A stretch of DNA of 29,423 nt from a virus. This document shows, piece by piece, positions 1-6,181 of this stretch (within the stretch, counting starts at the first letter, position 1; every line of letters starts with the position of its first letter). A program made the position numbers and the translations under genes. Where the stretch lies: the IMG/VR virus record IMGVR_UViG_3300034072_000794, positions 1 through 29,423 of that record; one strand, 5' to 3'. Below the pieces are notes generated by a model. It was not told where the DNA came from and did not search any database. It worked only from the letters and a program-made list of their open reading frames with translations.

Positions 1-199
1 AGGCGCGGAGCGCCGTGTCCTCGTTTGTACTCGCCCCGCCACCCCCGCCGAGCGTGATCGCGACGACCTGGCCGGCGGCGTTCTTCGTGAAAGCCTTGCC
101 GTCGGCCCAGTTGATCGCCAGCTCGTTCACGTCGAGGTCGGCGGCCGTTGGGACGGAGTTGGCGGTGTAGCTCCGCTTCGGCGTGATTTTGTTTGGCAT
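1..199 (-). CDS. Tail-fibre-type protein, N-terminal part (runs off the window)
   Basis: An ATG at 197-199 opens a frame that stays open to the window edge, giving 66 residues (MPNKITPKRSYTANSVP...). The pattern KRS-x-T-A-x-S-V-P-T-A-A-D-L...N-E-L-A-I-N-W-A-D-G-K-A-F-T-K is the usual start of many phage tail-fibre or neck-appendage proteins, where it forms a small attachment domain. A Gly-run follows. The start lies 8 nt after the stop of the RCC1 fibre gene, so the two are probably co-transcribed. The C-terminal part, which would define the receptor-binding module, is outside the window. Family assignment is by pattern only. Confidence 0.6.
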   Translation of the reverse strand, partial: MPNKITPKRSYTANSVPTAADLDVNELAINWADGKAFTKNAAGQVVAITLGGGGGASTNEDTALRA

Positions 200-207
200 G
201 GTTCAGC

Positions 208-2046
208 CTATTGATTGATTCCGAGTGCGCCGGACGTGCCCGCAGAAACAGACAGCCAGTTAGCCTGACCGATTTGCAAAAACGTGTTACGGGGTTGCGT
301 TGTACCATCGGCCAGCTGATACAGGCCGTTTTCGCCTGTTCCAATTAGTTTTCCTGTAGTGCGAATGGCCAGCGTAAAACGCTCGCCGGCACTGGCAGAG
401 ACAACTCCCGCTGCAACAGGGTTGCCAGGAATAAATCGTGGCGCGTATGTTCCGTCGCCCAGCTCGCCGTTCGCGTTGTCTCCAAAGGCGTACAGGTTTC
501 CATTTGCGTCTATTGCACAGGAATGATCGTAGGCAGCGCTAACGCTGGCCCAGTTAGACGACGACCCCACCTGAGTTGGCGTGACAGTAGAAATTGTTGA
601 GTCCAGGCCCATCGCTCCATAGGCTGATCGCCCCCACGCAAGCATCGTGTTTTCGTTGGTTATGGCGATGGCATAGGTTCCGCCAGCCGAAACAGCCTGG
701 CAGTTGCCGACAGGTACTTCGGTTAGTCCGATTTGGGAGGTACTGCTGCCAAGGCCAAGCTGCCCGTCGTCGTTTTGGCCCCATGCAAACAGTTTTCCGT
801 CACTCCTGATAGCAAAACTAAACAGCCCATTTTTGCCGGCAGATACAGCGGTAAATTGGCTGTTGGACAGCATGTACGGAGTAAAAACAGTTGACCCTGT
901 CGCGTTTCCTAACAGACCGCCAGTATTTCGTCCCCACGCAAACAACGCGCCGTCGTCGCGAATTGCAAGACTGTGGTGAAGCCCCGCGCTGACGGCCAGC
1001 CATTTGTATAAAGTGATCGGAACGGGTGTCGTTGCGTTTGTATTCGTTCCATTGCCGACCTGGCCGTAGTTGTTCAGCCCCCATGCAAACAGCATCCCGT
1101 CCGATCTGATTGCCAGCGAATGATAATTCCACGTTGACACAGCAGACCAGCTTTCCGGTGTTCCAATGGCTGTCGGCTGTGAGCGCACAGCAAGACTTCC
1201 GTTGCCGATGACCCCATAGGAGCCGGTTCCCCAGCTAAACATGGGGCCAGATGACGCCACGCCAACCGGGACAGTAAGCGTGGCCTCACCGGTGGTTAAA
1301 CCGGCAGTTCCCGTTGCCGAAAGATTGCAGCGAAATTTGTCGCCGTTGTCTGCGGCATTTGTCAGTCCCGAGAGAGACAATGTTGCCGACGTTGCTGCGC
1401 TGACGTTTTGCCACGTAGTGCCGTCGTCGCTCTTTTGCCACTGGTACGAAATGGCCGCCCCGGTTGAGTGAATGGCCGCAACATAAAACGTGGCAGCCCC
1501 GCCCGCGGCCGTCTGATTGGTGGGCTGCGCCGTGATGGTGATCGCAGGCGTTTCGGGGACGACTATCACGCCTGTGTAGTCCCCACCGTCAATGATCGAG
1601 TTTTGGTCCAGCGCCCCCACGTCGGCCGCCGTTGGCATTTGGTGAACGTGGTCAGACCTGGCCGCCTGCGACGATATGCCTGCTGTATGAATGCCTAGCG
1701 GCTCTGGCAGATCGCTGGACAGGGTGGCACCGCCGGCCCCGGCTTCGATCACGACGTCGCCAGTAAAACCGTTGACGCTGGTCACTGGGTAGGCGTGGCC
1801 GTGGCCGGAGGCGGCTTTGCCGTCGAGCGCCGTTTGGAGCCCCGTTACGTCGCTGATCGGGTGCTGGTGGGCCGCCGGCGGAAACGTGGCCGGCACCCCC
1901 TCGAGGTCGGCCCACTGCACGTCGACGCCGGGAACCGACACGCTCACCGCTCCGCCGCTGCTCACGGTGGCGGTCGTGGGCGTGGCCCCGTCAACAGTGA
2001 CGGAGTAGGCCCCCGGATTCGTGACGGTGACGGCGATCTCGCTCAC
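208..2046 (-). CDS. Tail fibre with Ig-like domain and seven-bladed RCC1 beta-propeller
   Basis: 612 residues. Residues 1-45 resemble the start of the small protein at 3072-3350 (both begin MSEI-x-V and are Thr/Val/Ser rich). Residues 55-140 carry phage-fibre signatures (PPAAHQHPISDVTGLQ, GHGHAYPVTSVNG, SDHVHQ-PTAADVGAL). Residues about 168-261 form an Ig-like domain (ITAQPTNQTAAGG...YQWQKSDDG...TLSLSGLT). From residue 269 to the end come seven repeats of about 49 residues. Most have the RCC1 core pattern LFAWG-x-N-x-x-G-x-L/V-G...V-S-A-G...S-x-A-I, which is enough for a closed seven-bladed propeller. It is presumably a virion surface protein for receptor or glycan binding. The DNA for the Ig/RCC1 half (about 208-1700) is visibly lower in GC than the N-terminal part, suggesting recent domain capture. 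The RCC1 call is strong; ligand and exact virion position are inference. Confidence 0.85.
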   Translation of the reverse strand: MSEIAVTVTNPGAYSVTVDGATPTTATVSSGGAVSVSVPGVDVQWADLEGVPATFPPAAHQHPISDVTGLQTALDGKAASGHGHAYPVTSVNGFTGDVVIEAGAGGATLSSDLPEPLGIHTAGISSQAARSDHVHQMPTAADVGALDQNSIIDGGDYTGVIVVPETPAITITAQPTNQTAAGGAATFYVAAIHSTGAAISYQWQKSDDGTTWQNVSAATSATLSLSGLTNAADNGDKFRCNLSATGTAGLTTGEATLTVPVGVASSGPMFSWGTGSYGVIGNGSLAVRSQPTAIGTPESWSAVSTWNYHSLAIRSDGMLFAWGLNNYGQVGNGTNTNATTPVPITLYKWLAVSAGLHHSLAIRDDGALFAWGRNTGGLLGNATGSTVFTPYMLSNSQFTAVSAGKNGLFSFAIRSDGKLFAWGQNDDGQLGLGSSTSQIGLTEVPVGNCQAVSAGGTYAIAITNENTMLAWGRSAYGAMGLDSTISTVTPTQVGSSSNWASVSAAYDHSCAIDANGNLYAFGDNANGELGDGTYAPRFIPGNPVAAGVVSASAGERFTLAIRTTGKLIGTGENGLYQLADGTTQPRNTFLQIGQANWLSVSAGTSGALGINQ

Positions 2047-2408
2047 GGTCGGCGGGCCTCGCAGCGTCCGGAGAGGATCGTCCGCGTCTCGCCCGATGCG
2101 GTTCGGCGGAGATACCAGCGGTAGGAGACGTTCGGGTCGAGCGTGGCGGTCTGTATCTCCGTCATTGAAACGGTGAGCGTACCCGCCGCGGCGTCCACGA
2201 CCGTGACGGTCGGCGTGACGACGGTCTCGCCCGGCGTGCTTTCGCTCTCCTCGCTCGGGATGGCGAAGACGCTGGTCCCGCTCACGTAGACGACGGCCTC
2301 GAGCGTGGATGACGTGAGGTCGAACGGCAGGTCGATCGCGATCGGCAGATCGTCGCCTATGACGAATACGAGGTCGAGCTGGCCTGGTGTACGGTCAAAT
2401 GTCGGCAT
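2043..2408 (-). CDS. Baseplate/fibre-associated beta-sandwich protein (copy 2)
   Basis: 121 residues, MPTFDRTPGQLDLVFVIGDDLPIAIDLPFDL... It shares layout and key positions with the protein at 3347-3667: an MPT start, F-x-x-G-D-D, I-D-F/L-x-x-D-x-T, A-V-V-Y, a central Thr/Val stretch (TVTVVDAAAGTLTVSMT), then Y-x-W-x-L and G-x-T-R-T-x-L-x-G-x-C-E at the end. This resembles N-terminal domains of upper-baseplate or fibre-anchor proteins of siphoviruses, but the similarity is too weak to name it. Its stop overlaps the start of the RCC1 fibre by 4 nt (ATGA), so it is probably made with, and may anchor or chaperone, that fibre. Confidence 0.55.
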   Translation of the reverse strand: MPTFDRTPGQLDLVFVIGDDLPIAIDLPFDLTSSTLEAVVYVSGTSVFAIPSEESESTPGETVVTPTVTVVDAAAGTLTVSMTEIQTATLDPNVSYRWYLRRTASGETRTILSGRCEARRP

Positions 2409-2409
2409 A

Positions 2410-3075
2410 TCAGAACGTCCCCCCGTCCAGCGTAACGCCGTCGATCGTCCCGCCGGTGATCGCGACGGCGTTCGCCGCCTGCGTTGCCATCGAGCCGAGG
2501 CCGAGGTTCGTCCTTGCGACCGCGTTGTCGGTCAGGTCCGACAGGTTCGCGGACTTGACGAGCTTCTCTCCCAGGCTGGTCGCGATCGTCGTCGAGAAGC
2601 TGGCGTCGTTCCCCAGGGCCGCGGCCAACTCTTGAAGCGTGTCAAGGGCGGCCCCGGCCCCGTTGACCAGGTTCGAGATCGCGGTCGAAACGTAAGCCGT
2701 TGTGGCGATCTGCGTCGTGTTCGTGCCGGCCGTGGCCGTGGGGGCCGTTGGCGTGCCGGTGAGGGCCGGGGAGGCGAGCGGGGCGTAGGTGGCCGAGACG
2801 GTGGACGAAGTGGCGTACGTTGAGGAGGCCGAGGCCTGCGTGAGGTAGGTCGACGACGCGGTCGCGCTGGTCAGGTACGTCGAGGCGGCCGTCGCGCTCG
2901 TCAGGTAGGCCCCAGGCCCGCCGATGGCGACGACGGTCGCCGTCCCGCCGCTGCCCTGGCCGACGTAGAGGATCTGGTCGACTTCGCTGTATGCCAGCTC
3001 GGACTGGAGCAGGCTCGAAGGAGCCCCGGTCGCTCCACCAGCTGCACGGCGTCGGATTCGGTACGGTGTCGTCAC
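2410..3075 (-). CDS. Phage tail fibre protein with decapeptide repeats
   Basis: 221 residues. The N terminus (MTTPYRIRRRAAGGATG...SELAYSEVDQILYVGQG) is the common phage-fibre pattern in which a short particle-attachment segment precedes the shaft. Residues 57-96 are four ten-residue repeats of the type YLTSATAxST. They are followed by SPALTGTPTAPTATAGTNTT and QIATTAYVSTAI, a block very widespread in tail fibres, and by LVKSANLSDLTDNAVARTNLGLGS, another classic fibre motif. The start overlaps the end of the upstream collagen-like gene by 4 nt. Role: shaft or side-fibre component of the tail tip. No receptor-binding head domain is visible at the C terminus, so binding may rely on partners such as the RCC1 fibre. 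Confidence 0.8.
   Translation of the reverse strand: MTTPYRIRRRAAGGATGAPSSLLQSELAYSEVDQILYVGQGSGGTATVVAIGGPGAYLTSATAASTYLTSATASSTYLTQASASSTYATSSTVSATYAPLASPALTGTPTAPTATAGTNTTQIATTAYVSTAISNLVNGAGAALDTLQELAAALGNDASFSTTIATSLGEKLVKSANLSDLTDNAVARTNLGLGSMATQAANAVAITGGTIDGVTLDGGTF
2788..2907 (-). repeat. Four 30-bp coding repeats in the fibre shaft
   Basis: Four in-frame 30-bp units encode YLTSATAAST, YLTSATASST, YLTQASASST and YATSSTVSAT. The array can change length by slippage or recombination, which would change shaft length. Confidence 0.75.
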
Positions 3076-3350
3076 CAGTTGCCTCCGTCGATTGCTTCCG
3101 CGTTGATCCAGGCCCCAACGTCGGCCGAGTAGGTCAAGACGTCGCCGTCATTCACCCCGACGAGCTGGACGTCTTCAGCGGCCCCGAGAGCGTCACCGGG
3201 CGGCCCTTGGATCCCTTGCGGGCCTTGCGGGCCGACGCCGCCAGTGGTGGTCGTCGAGACGCTGGAGGCGGCCACGGTGGCCGACACGGTGCCGGCGGTG
3301 GCCGAGACGGTGATCGGGCTCGACGAGGCCTGGACGGTGATCTCGCTCAT
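3072..3350 (-). CDS. Small collagen-like virion protein
   Basis: 92 residues from an ATG at 3348-3350, which overlaps the upstream stop (ATGA). The frame stays open further upstream, but that part overlaps the whole preceding gene and is not the real start. Residues 1-38 are a Ser/Thr/Val-rich beta-type segment starting MSEITVQASSSPITV. Residues 39-53 form a short collagen-like run of Gly-x-x triplets (GPQGPQGIQGPPGD). The C terminus (QLVGVNDGDVLTYSADVGAW) is a pattern seen in phage head-fibre and tail-fibre proteins. It is likely a trimerising decoration or fibre-linker protein. The N terminus resembles that of the RCC1 fibre. Confidence 0.65.
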   Translation of the reverse strand: MSEITVQASSSPITVSATAGTVSATVAASSVSTTTTGGVGPQGPQGIQGPPGDALGAAEDVQLVGVNDGDVLTYSADVGAWINAEAIDGGNW

Positions 3351-3667
3351 GCGATCACCTCGCAGACGCCCTGGAGGTAGGTCCGCCGCGTGTCGCCGGG
3401 GGCGATCGACTCCAGCCGCCACCCGTACGTCCCGACGGCCAGGCCGGCGGTCTGCTCGCTCGTCAGGCTGACGTTTACGGTGCCGTTCGCGGCGCTCACG
3501 ACGGAGATCGTCGGCTCGACGATCGTCGAGCCGGTCGTGAGCGAGTAGACCACCGCGTCCCATTCGTGGCCGGTTACGTCGATCGAAAAGTCGATCACGG
3601 TCCCGTAGTCGTCCCCCTTGCGGAAGGTGAGGCCGAGGTATCCCGGGAGGTTGGCGGCGGTTGGCAT
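3347..3667 (-). CDS. Baseplate/fibre-associated beta-sandwich protein (copy 1)
   Basis: 106 residues, MPTAANLPGYLGLTFRKGDDYGTVIDFSIDVTGHEWDAVVYSL... It is a shorter relative of the protein at 2043-2408. Shared features are the GDD motif, an IDF-x-x-D-x-T segment, AVVY, a Thr/Val-rich middle (TISVVSAANGTVNVSLTSEQTAGL) and the ending Y-x-W-R-L-x-S...GDTRRTYLQGVCEV. Each copy sits immediately before a gene starting MSEI, so the pair looks like a duplicated two-gene unit. It is the first gene of the fibre cassette, 9 nt after the stop of the HTH-like gene at 3677. Confidence 0.55.
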   Translation of the reverse strand: MPTAANLPGYLGLTFRKGDDYGTVIDFSIDVTGHEWDAVVYSLTTGSTIVEPTISVVSAANGTVNVSLTSEQTAGLAVGTYGWRLESIAPGDTRRTYLQGVCEVIA

Positions 3668-3676
3668 GAAAACACC

Positions 3677-4033
3677 CTACGAATCGACGGCCGAACGGTT
3701 GAAGTCGACTCCACGCCACGCGGCCTCGCGTTGCTCGTCCGTCCAGCCGGCTTGGATCTCGAGCGTGAGCCGGCCGTAGATCTCCTCCGGCGTCGGGTCC
3801 TGCTTCGCCGGCCGGCGGCCCCCACCTTTGCCGCGGCCTCGCCTGGGGAGGCTCGCGAGCTGGTCGGCCATCCGCGAGACGAGCCGGGCGACCGTGATCC
3901 CGGCGGCCCTCGCCACTTCGTCCCGCCTGAGCCCCTTGGCCCAGGCCTCGCGGACCGCGATCAGCTGCCGGAGGGAGAGCAGCTGCTTCCGCGAGCCTGC
4001 CATCTTGCCGTCCGGCCCGCGGATGTGGCTCAC
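3677..4033 (-). CDS. Helix-turn-helix phage protein of unknown role
   Basis: 118 residues. The GTG start at 4031-4033 overlaps the stop of the RusA gene (GTGA); an internal ATG (MAGSRKQL) is an alternative. Residues about 20-60 (LSLRQLIAVREAWAKGLRRDEVARAAGITVARLVSRMADQ, described in parts) have the spacing of a DNA-binding HTH. A basic Gly/Arg linker follows. The C terminus has a TPEEI...W-T/A-D motif that recurs in the 59-residue protein at 7770-7949. It is the last gene before the fibre cassette and could be a late-gene regulator, but that is inference. Confidence 0.6.
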   Translation of the reverse strand: MSHIRGPDGKMAGSRKQLLSLRQLIAVREAWAKGLRRDEVARAAGITVARLVSRMADQLASLPRRGRGKGGGRRPAKQDPTPEEIYGRLTLEIQAGWTDEQREAAWRGVDFNRSAVDS

Positions 4034-4479
4034 GGCGGCAGCCTCCGGACGGTGACGATCGTCCGGCCCTCGGCCCCCGGCAGAGCGTAGGCCTTGCGGA
4101 CGATAAGCTCGGCGACCTGGTCGTCGTCCTGCCAGAAGGCCCCGGAGTCGGTGATCGCGTCCAGGATCCCTTTGGCCAGGTTGTCGACATCGCTCTTCGG
4201 CGGGACCTTGGGAGCCGCCGGCCGCACTTGGACGGACTTGGTCAAATGGCTGGGCGGCCGCTGGAAGTAGCAGTCGACCTCGACGCCGATCGGGGCTTCC
4301 GTAGGCCCGCTGGCCCAGCCCCTGGAATGAGCCACCAGGCGAATCGACTCCCGGTACGCATGGATCGCGTGGCCCTTCGGCGTGTAGGCCCGGCCGAACC
4401 CGCCGCGGGTGCTGACGCGTGGCCGGGGCTGCGGGACAGGCTGGCCCGGAACCTCGAACGTGATCTCGCGGTCTTCCAT
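4030..4479 (-). CDS. rusA: RusA-family Holliday junction endonuclease
   Basis: 149 residues, close to the usual 120-150 of RusA. The N terminus (ITFEVPGQPVPQPRPRVS) is the typical RusA first strand with the PxPRPR motif. The active-site region is present: PPKSDVDNLAKGILDAI followed by FWQDDDQVAEL, giving the Asp residues of the DxDN and DDDQ motifs that bind Mg2+. The enzyme cuts branched recombination or replication intermediates before packaging. It fits with the Sak4-like annealing ATPase and SSB encoded upstream. Confidence 0.9.
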   Translation of the reverse strand: MEDREITFEVPGQPVPQPRPRVSTRGGFGRAYTPKGHAIHAYRESIRLVAHSRGWASGPTEAPIGVEVDCYFQRPPSHLTKSVQVRPAAPKVPPKSDVDNLAKGILDAITDSGAFWQDDDQVAELIVRKAYALPGAEGRTIVTVRRLPP

Positions 4480-4518
4480 GCCACCAGCGTCCGGAAGACG
4501 CGGGGCGAAACTATGGGT

Positions 4519-4737
4519 CTAGACCAGCAGTTCGATCAACTCATGCGGCAGTTCTTCCCGAAGCTCCTCCAGCACCCGCCGCGTCTCGTCGCTGATCTCC
4601 CCGTATTTCAGTTTGCTGCGGATCGCCTCGCGGATGCCCTCCAACGCGATCAACGCATCACGCCCCGCCAAGGCGTAGCGATGTTCGCGTTCATCGTCGG
4701 CGTCGGCCAGATCGTATTTCAGAATCGCGGTAGCCAT
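4519..4737 (-). CDS. Conserved small phage protein (function unknown)
   Basis: 72 residues, MATAILKYDLADADDEREHRYALAGRDALIALEGIREAIRSKLKYG... This acidic, helical type is widespread in phages: the opening K-Y-D-L-x-D-x-D-D followed by ALxGRDAL and RSKLKYG is recognisable, but no activity is known to me. It is the first gene behind the best promoter-like sequence of the window (4774-4802), about 37 nt from the -10 box. Confidence 0.75.
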   Translation of the reverse strand: MATAILKYDLADADDEREHRYALAGRDALIALEGIREAIRSKLKYGEISDETRRVLEELREELPHELIELLV

Positions 4738-4773
4738 TGGTTGTCACTTTTCGGCAGTTTGTGTGCAGACCGA

Positions 4774-4802
4774 ATTATATCGAAAAAACGATCATTTGTG
4801 AT
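4774..4802 (-). promoter_or_regulatory. Sigma70-type promoter for the 4737-1 gene block
   Basis: On the minus strand a perfect TATAAT (4774-4779) lies 17 bp after ATCACA (4797-4802, 4 of 6 matches to TTGACA). The surrounding 60 bp are AT-rich in an otherwise GC-rich region. It would start a transcript about 30 nt before the ATG at 4737. Confidence 0.6.
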
Positions 4803-4822
4803 GCTTTTCGCGTATGAGTTGG

Positions 4823-4877
4823 GCCGGTGCCGCCGCGCGTGGCGGGTTATCAGTCCGCTGCAATCGACGGCACCGGC
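4823..4877. other. 10-bp inverted repeat enclosing a 35-nt loop (intergenic)
   Basis: GCCGGTGCCG at 4823-4832 pairs perfectly with CGGCACCGGC at 4868-4877. The element lies between the stop of the gene at 4940 and the promoter at 4774, so it may end the upstream transcript. No U-run follows, so a plain intrinsic terminator is not supported. The loop itself can form a second stem around CTGATAA. The rest of the 4738-4939 gap has no credible coding frame. Confidence 0.45.
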
Positions 4878-4939
4878 TGCTCCACCTCAGTGGAACTATT
4901 AGGTTTTGCCGAATGGTTGCCCACCTTCGCTCTGTACGG

Positions 4940-5140
4940 TCACTTGGAGCGAAATTCTTTTCCGTTTACGCCGCACAGGTAGGTCGCATTACCACACCGA
5001 AAGAAAGACAGCACTATCGAATCGGGTTTGTTTTGGTCGCTCGCACTTTCAACGGGATGCGTTTCCCCGCAAATCCAACATTGAACATGCTCCGCAACGG
5101 GCGGTGCCGCCTTCAGTTCAGCATTTGAAATAACTAGCAT
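4940..5140 (-). CDS. Small Cys-containing (zinc-ribbon-like) phage protein
   Basis: 66 residues, MLVISNAELKAAPPVAEHVQCWICGETHPVE... A CxxC knuckle (CWICGE) is followed by two more Cys in FFRCGNATYLCGVNGKE, giving a 2+1+1 arrangement that could bind Zn. Proteins with this layout (V-x-C-W-x-C-G-x-x-H-P-V-E, then F-x-x-C-G...Y-L-x-G-x-x-G-K) occur as small orphan genes in many phages; no function is known to me. Local GC is lower than in the neighbouring genes. Confidence 0.65.
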   Translation of the reverse strand: MLVISNAELKAAPPVAEHVQCWICGETHPVESASDQNKPDSIVLSFFRCGNATYLCGVNGKEFRSK

Positions 5141-5165
5141 TTGTCACTCTCTGATTTCACTAGCG

Positions 5166-5516
5166 TCACTTCGTTCGTTCCAGCAGCCCCCGCAGAGTGG
5201 ATACCTGCCGTCGCAGCCGTGTATAAACAGGCGCGGGAATAAACTCCTGCATGATTCCGTCCATCTCCAGGATCGCCCCCTCAATCGCCTCGCGCTCCGC
5301 GTCAGTGAGCGTGAACGGCGTCAGCGTGCAGTATCGCGTCACGTTGCCGGTGACGTAGGGGCAGTCAGGCGAGCGGTAGAGCGGTGCAATCCCGTGATTC
5401 CCGGCGACCGACGACGAGATCGCGGCGGCCTCCTCTTCGATGGCATAGACATCGTAGATGCGGTCGCCGTCCGCGAGCATCACCGCCCACGCTACCGGCT
5501 GCTGACTCTGCATCAT
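5166..5516 (-). CDS. Hypothetical phage protein
   Basis: 116 residues. The N terminus (QPVAWAVMLADGDRIYDVYAIEEEAAAI...GIAPLYRSP) is of a type common in phages, where a W-x-V segment and a P-L-Y-x-x-P segment bracket an accessory fold. The C-terminal half is predicted helical (LTDAEREAIEGAILEMDGIM). Two ATGs are adjacent (5514-5516 and 5511-5513). GGAAGG lies 7 nt before the first, so that one is chosen. The gene is preceded by a 114-nt gap with two palindromes and a TACAAT box, so it probably begins a transcription unit. Confidence 0.6.
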   Translation of the reverse strand: MMQSQQPVAWAVMLADGDRIYDVYAIEEEAAAISSSVAGNHGIAPLYRSPDCPYVTGNVTRYCTLTPFTLTDAEREAIEGAILEMDGIMQEFIPAPVYTRLRRQVSTLRGLLERTK

Positions 5517-5542
5517 GTCATCACCTTCCGCCTGTAGTGTCG

Positions 5543-5559
5543 GGGCGTATTGTACGCCC
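5543..5559 (-). promoter_or_regulatory. 17-bp palindrome over a -10-like box (candidate operator)
   Basis: GGGCGTA-TTG-TACGCCC is a perfect 7-bp inverted repeat with a 3-nt centre. On the minus strand its centre reads TACAAT (5549-5554), one mismatch from a -10 box and about 33 nt before the ATG at 5516. A repressor bound here would block the promoter. No good -35 box is visible. Confidence 0.5.
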
Positions 5560-5590
5560 GATCACCATCGCGAGCCACCGACATTCCACA

Positions 5591-5605
5591 TTCCAGAAAC
5601 TGGAA
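5591..5605. promoter_or_regulatory. 15-bp palindrome (second candidate operator)
   Basis: TTCCAG-AAA-CTGGAA is a perfect 6-bp inverted repeat with a 3-nt centre, 31 bp from the palindrome at 5543-5559. It is flanked by two overlapping ACATTCCA copies (from 5581). Confidence 0.45.
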
Positions 5606-5630
5606 AGTGCCGTAGGTCGCTGGTATAGCG

Positions 5631-6008
5631 TCACTGGACCCGATTCAACTCCCGGGACCGCTCCTCGATCTCGTCCCAGGTGTAGTCATGCGGGTACGCG
5701 ATCGTCGTGATCTCGGTCCCGTACGCTTCGTCGAGGCTCACCGCCAGGGCCGCCAGCCGGACCTTCGTGATCGCCTTCACGCCGGCGTCGAACGTCGCCC
5801 GCAAGTACAGCTGCGACCCGGCCACGTAGTAGTCCAGCCAGAGCTTCGAGGGGATGTCCTCGATCCGCGCGTGGGCGAACCACTGGCCAGCGTGGGCCGC
5901 GAGCTGCTCCTGGGAGATCGGGATCTCGTCTTTCATGCGACCATCGTCGCCAGCCCCCCCCGGCGGCGCGAAGAAACTCGACAGGTACGGATCGAGATCG
6001 TCGATCAT
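5631..6008 (-). CDS. Hypothetical phage protein
   Basis: 125 residues, MIDDLDPYLSSFFAPPGGAGDDGRM..., not recognised. The middle (EQLAAHAGQWFAHARIEDIPSKLW, shown in part) is predicted helical. A basic/aliphatic strand-helix region follows, and the C terminus is rich in acidic residues and Arg (WDEIEERSRELNR). The ATG at 6006-6008 overlaps the stop of the upstream 58-residue protein (ATGA), so the two are translationally coupled. It sits between the replication gene at 6178 and the control region at 5517-5630. Confidence 0.6.
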   Translation of the reverse strand: MIDDLDPYLSSFFAPPGGAGDDGRMKDEIPISQEQLAAHAGQWFAHARIEDIPSKLWLDYYVAGSQLYLRATFDAGVKAITKVRLAALAVSLDEAYGTEITTIAYPHDYTWDEIEERSRELNRVQ

Positions 6009-6181
6009 TCGCTCACCTCTTCGCTGAGACGTTCGTACAGGTGCCGCAGGTGCCGAGCCGTCGGTGAGTCGCCCAGCTCGCTGATTGCCGCGATCTTCGT
6101 CTGCCGCTCATGCGGCGTCAGCGTGGCGGCGGCCTTCCAGAGGACCAGCTCGCCGCGGAGGCGGGTGAGTTCGTCGGTCAT
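6005..6181 (-). CDS. Small hypothetical protein (58 aa)
   Basis: An ATG at 6179-6181 overlaps the stop of the DUF1376-type gene (ATGA), and its own stop overlaps the next ATG. The product begins MTDELTRLRGELVLWKAAATL and ends ...LYERLSEEVSE. It is mostly helical with a regular Leu spacing that could form a short coiled coil. Coupling on both sides makes it a likely real gene despite its size. No family is recognised. Confidence 0.6.
   Translation of the reverse strand: MTDELTRLRGELVLWKAAATLTPHERQTKIAAISELGDSPTARHLRHLYERLSEEVSE

Noticed and set aside
3351-4190. Long N-terminal extension of the collagen-like gene frame
   Set aside because: It covers the complete 3347-3667 and 3677-4033 genes in another frame; the ATG at 3350 overlaps the upstream stop as elsewhere in this genome.
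4838-4862. Possible complete tRNA-Ile(GAT)
   Set aside because: Only an anticodon-arm-like stem is present; no T-arm with TTC and no pairing acceptor strands were found.
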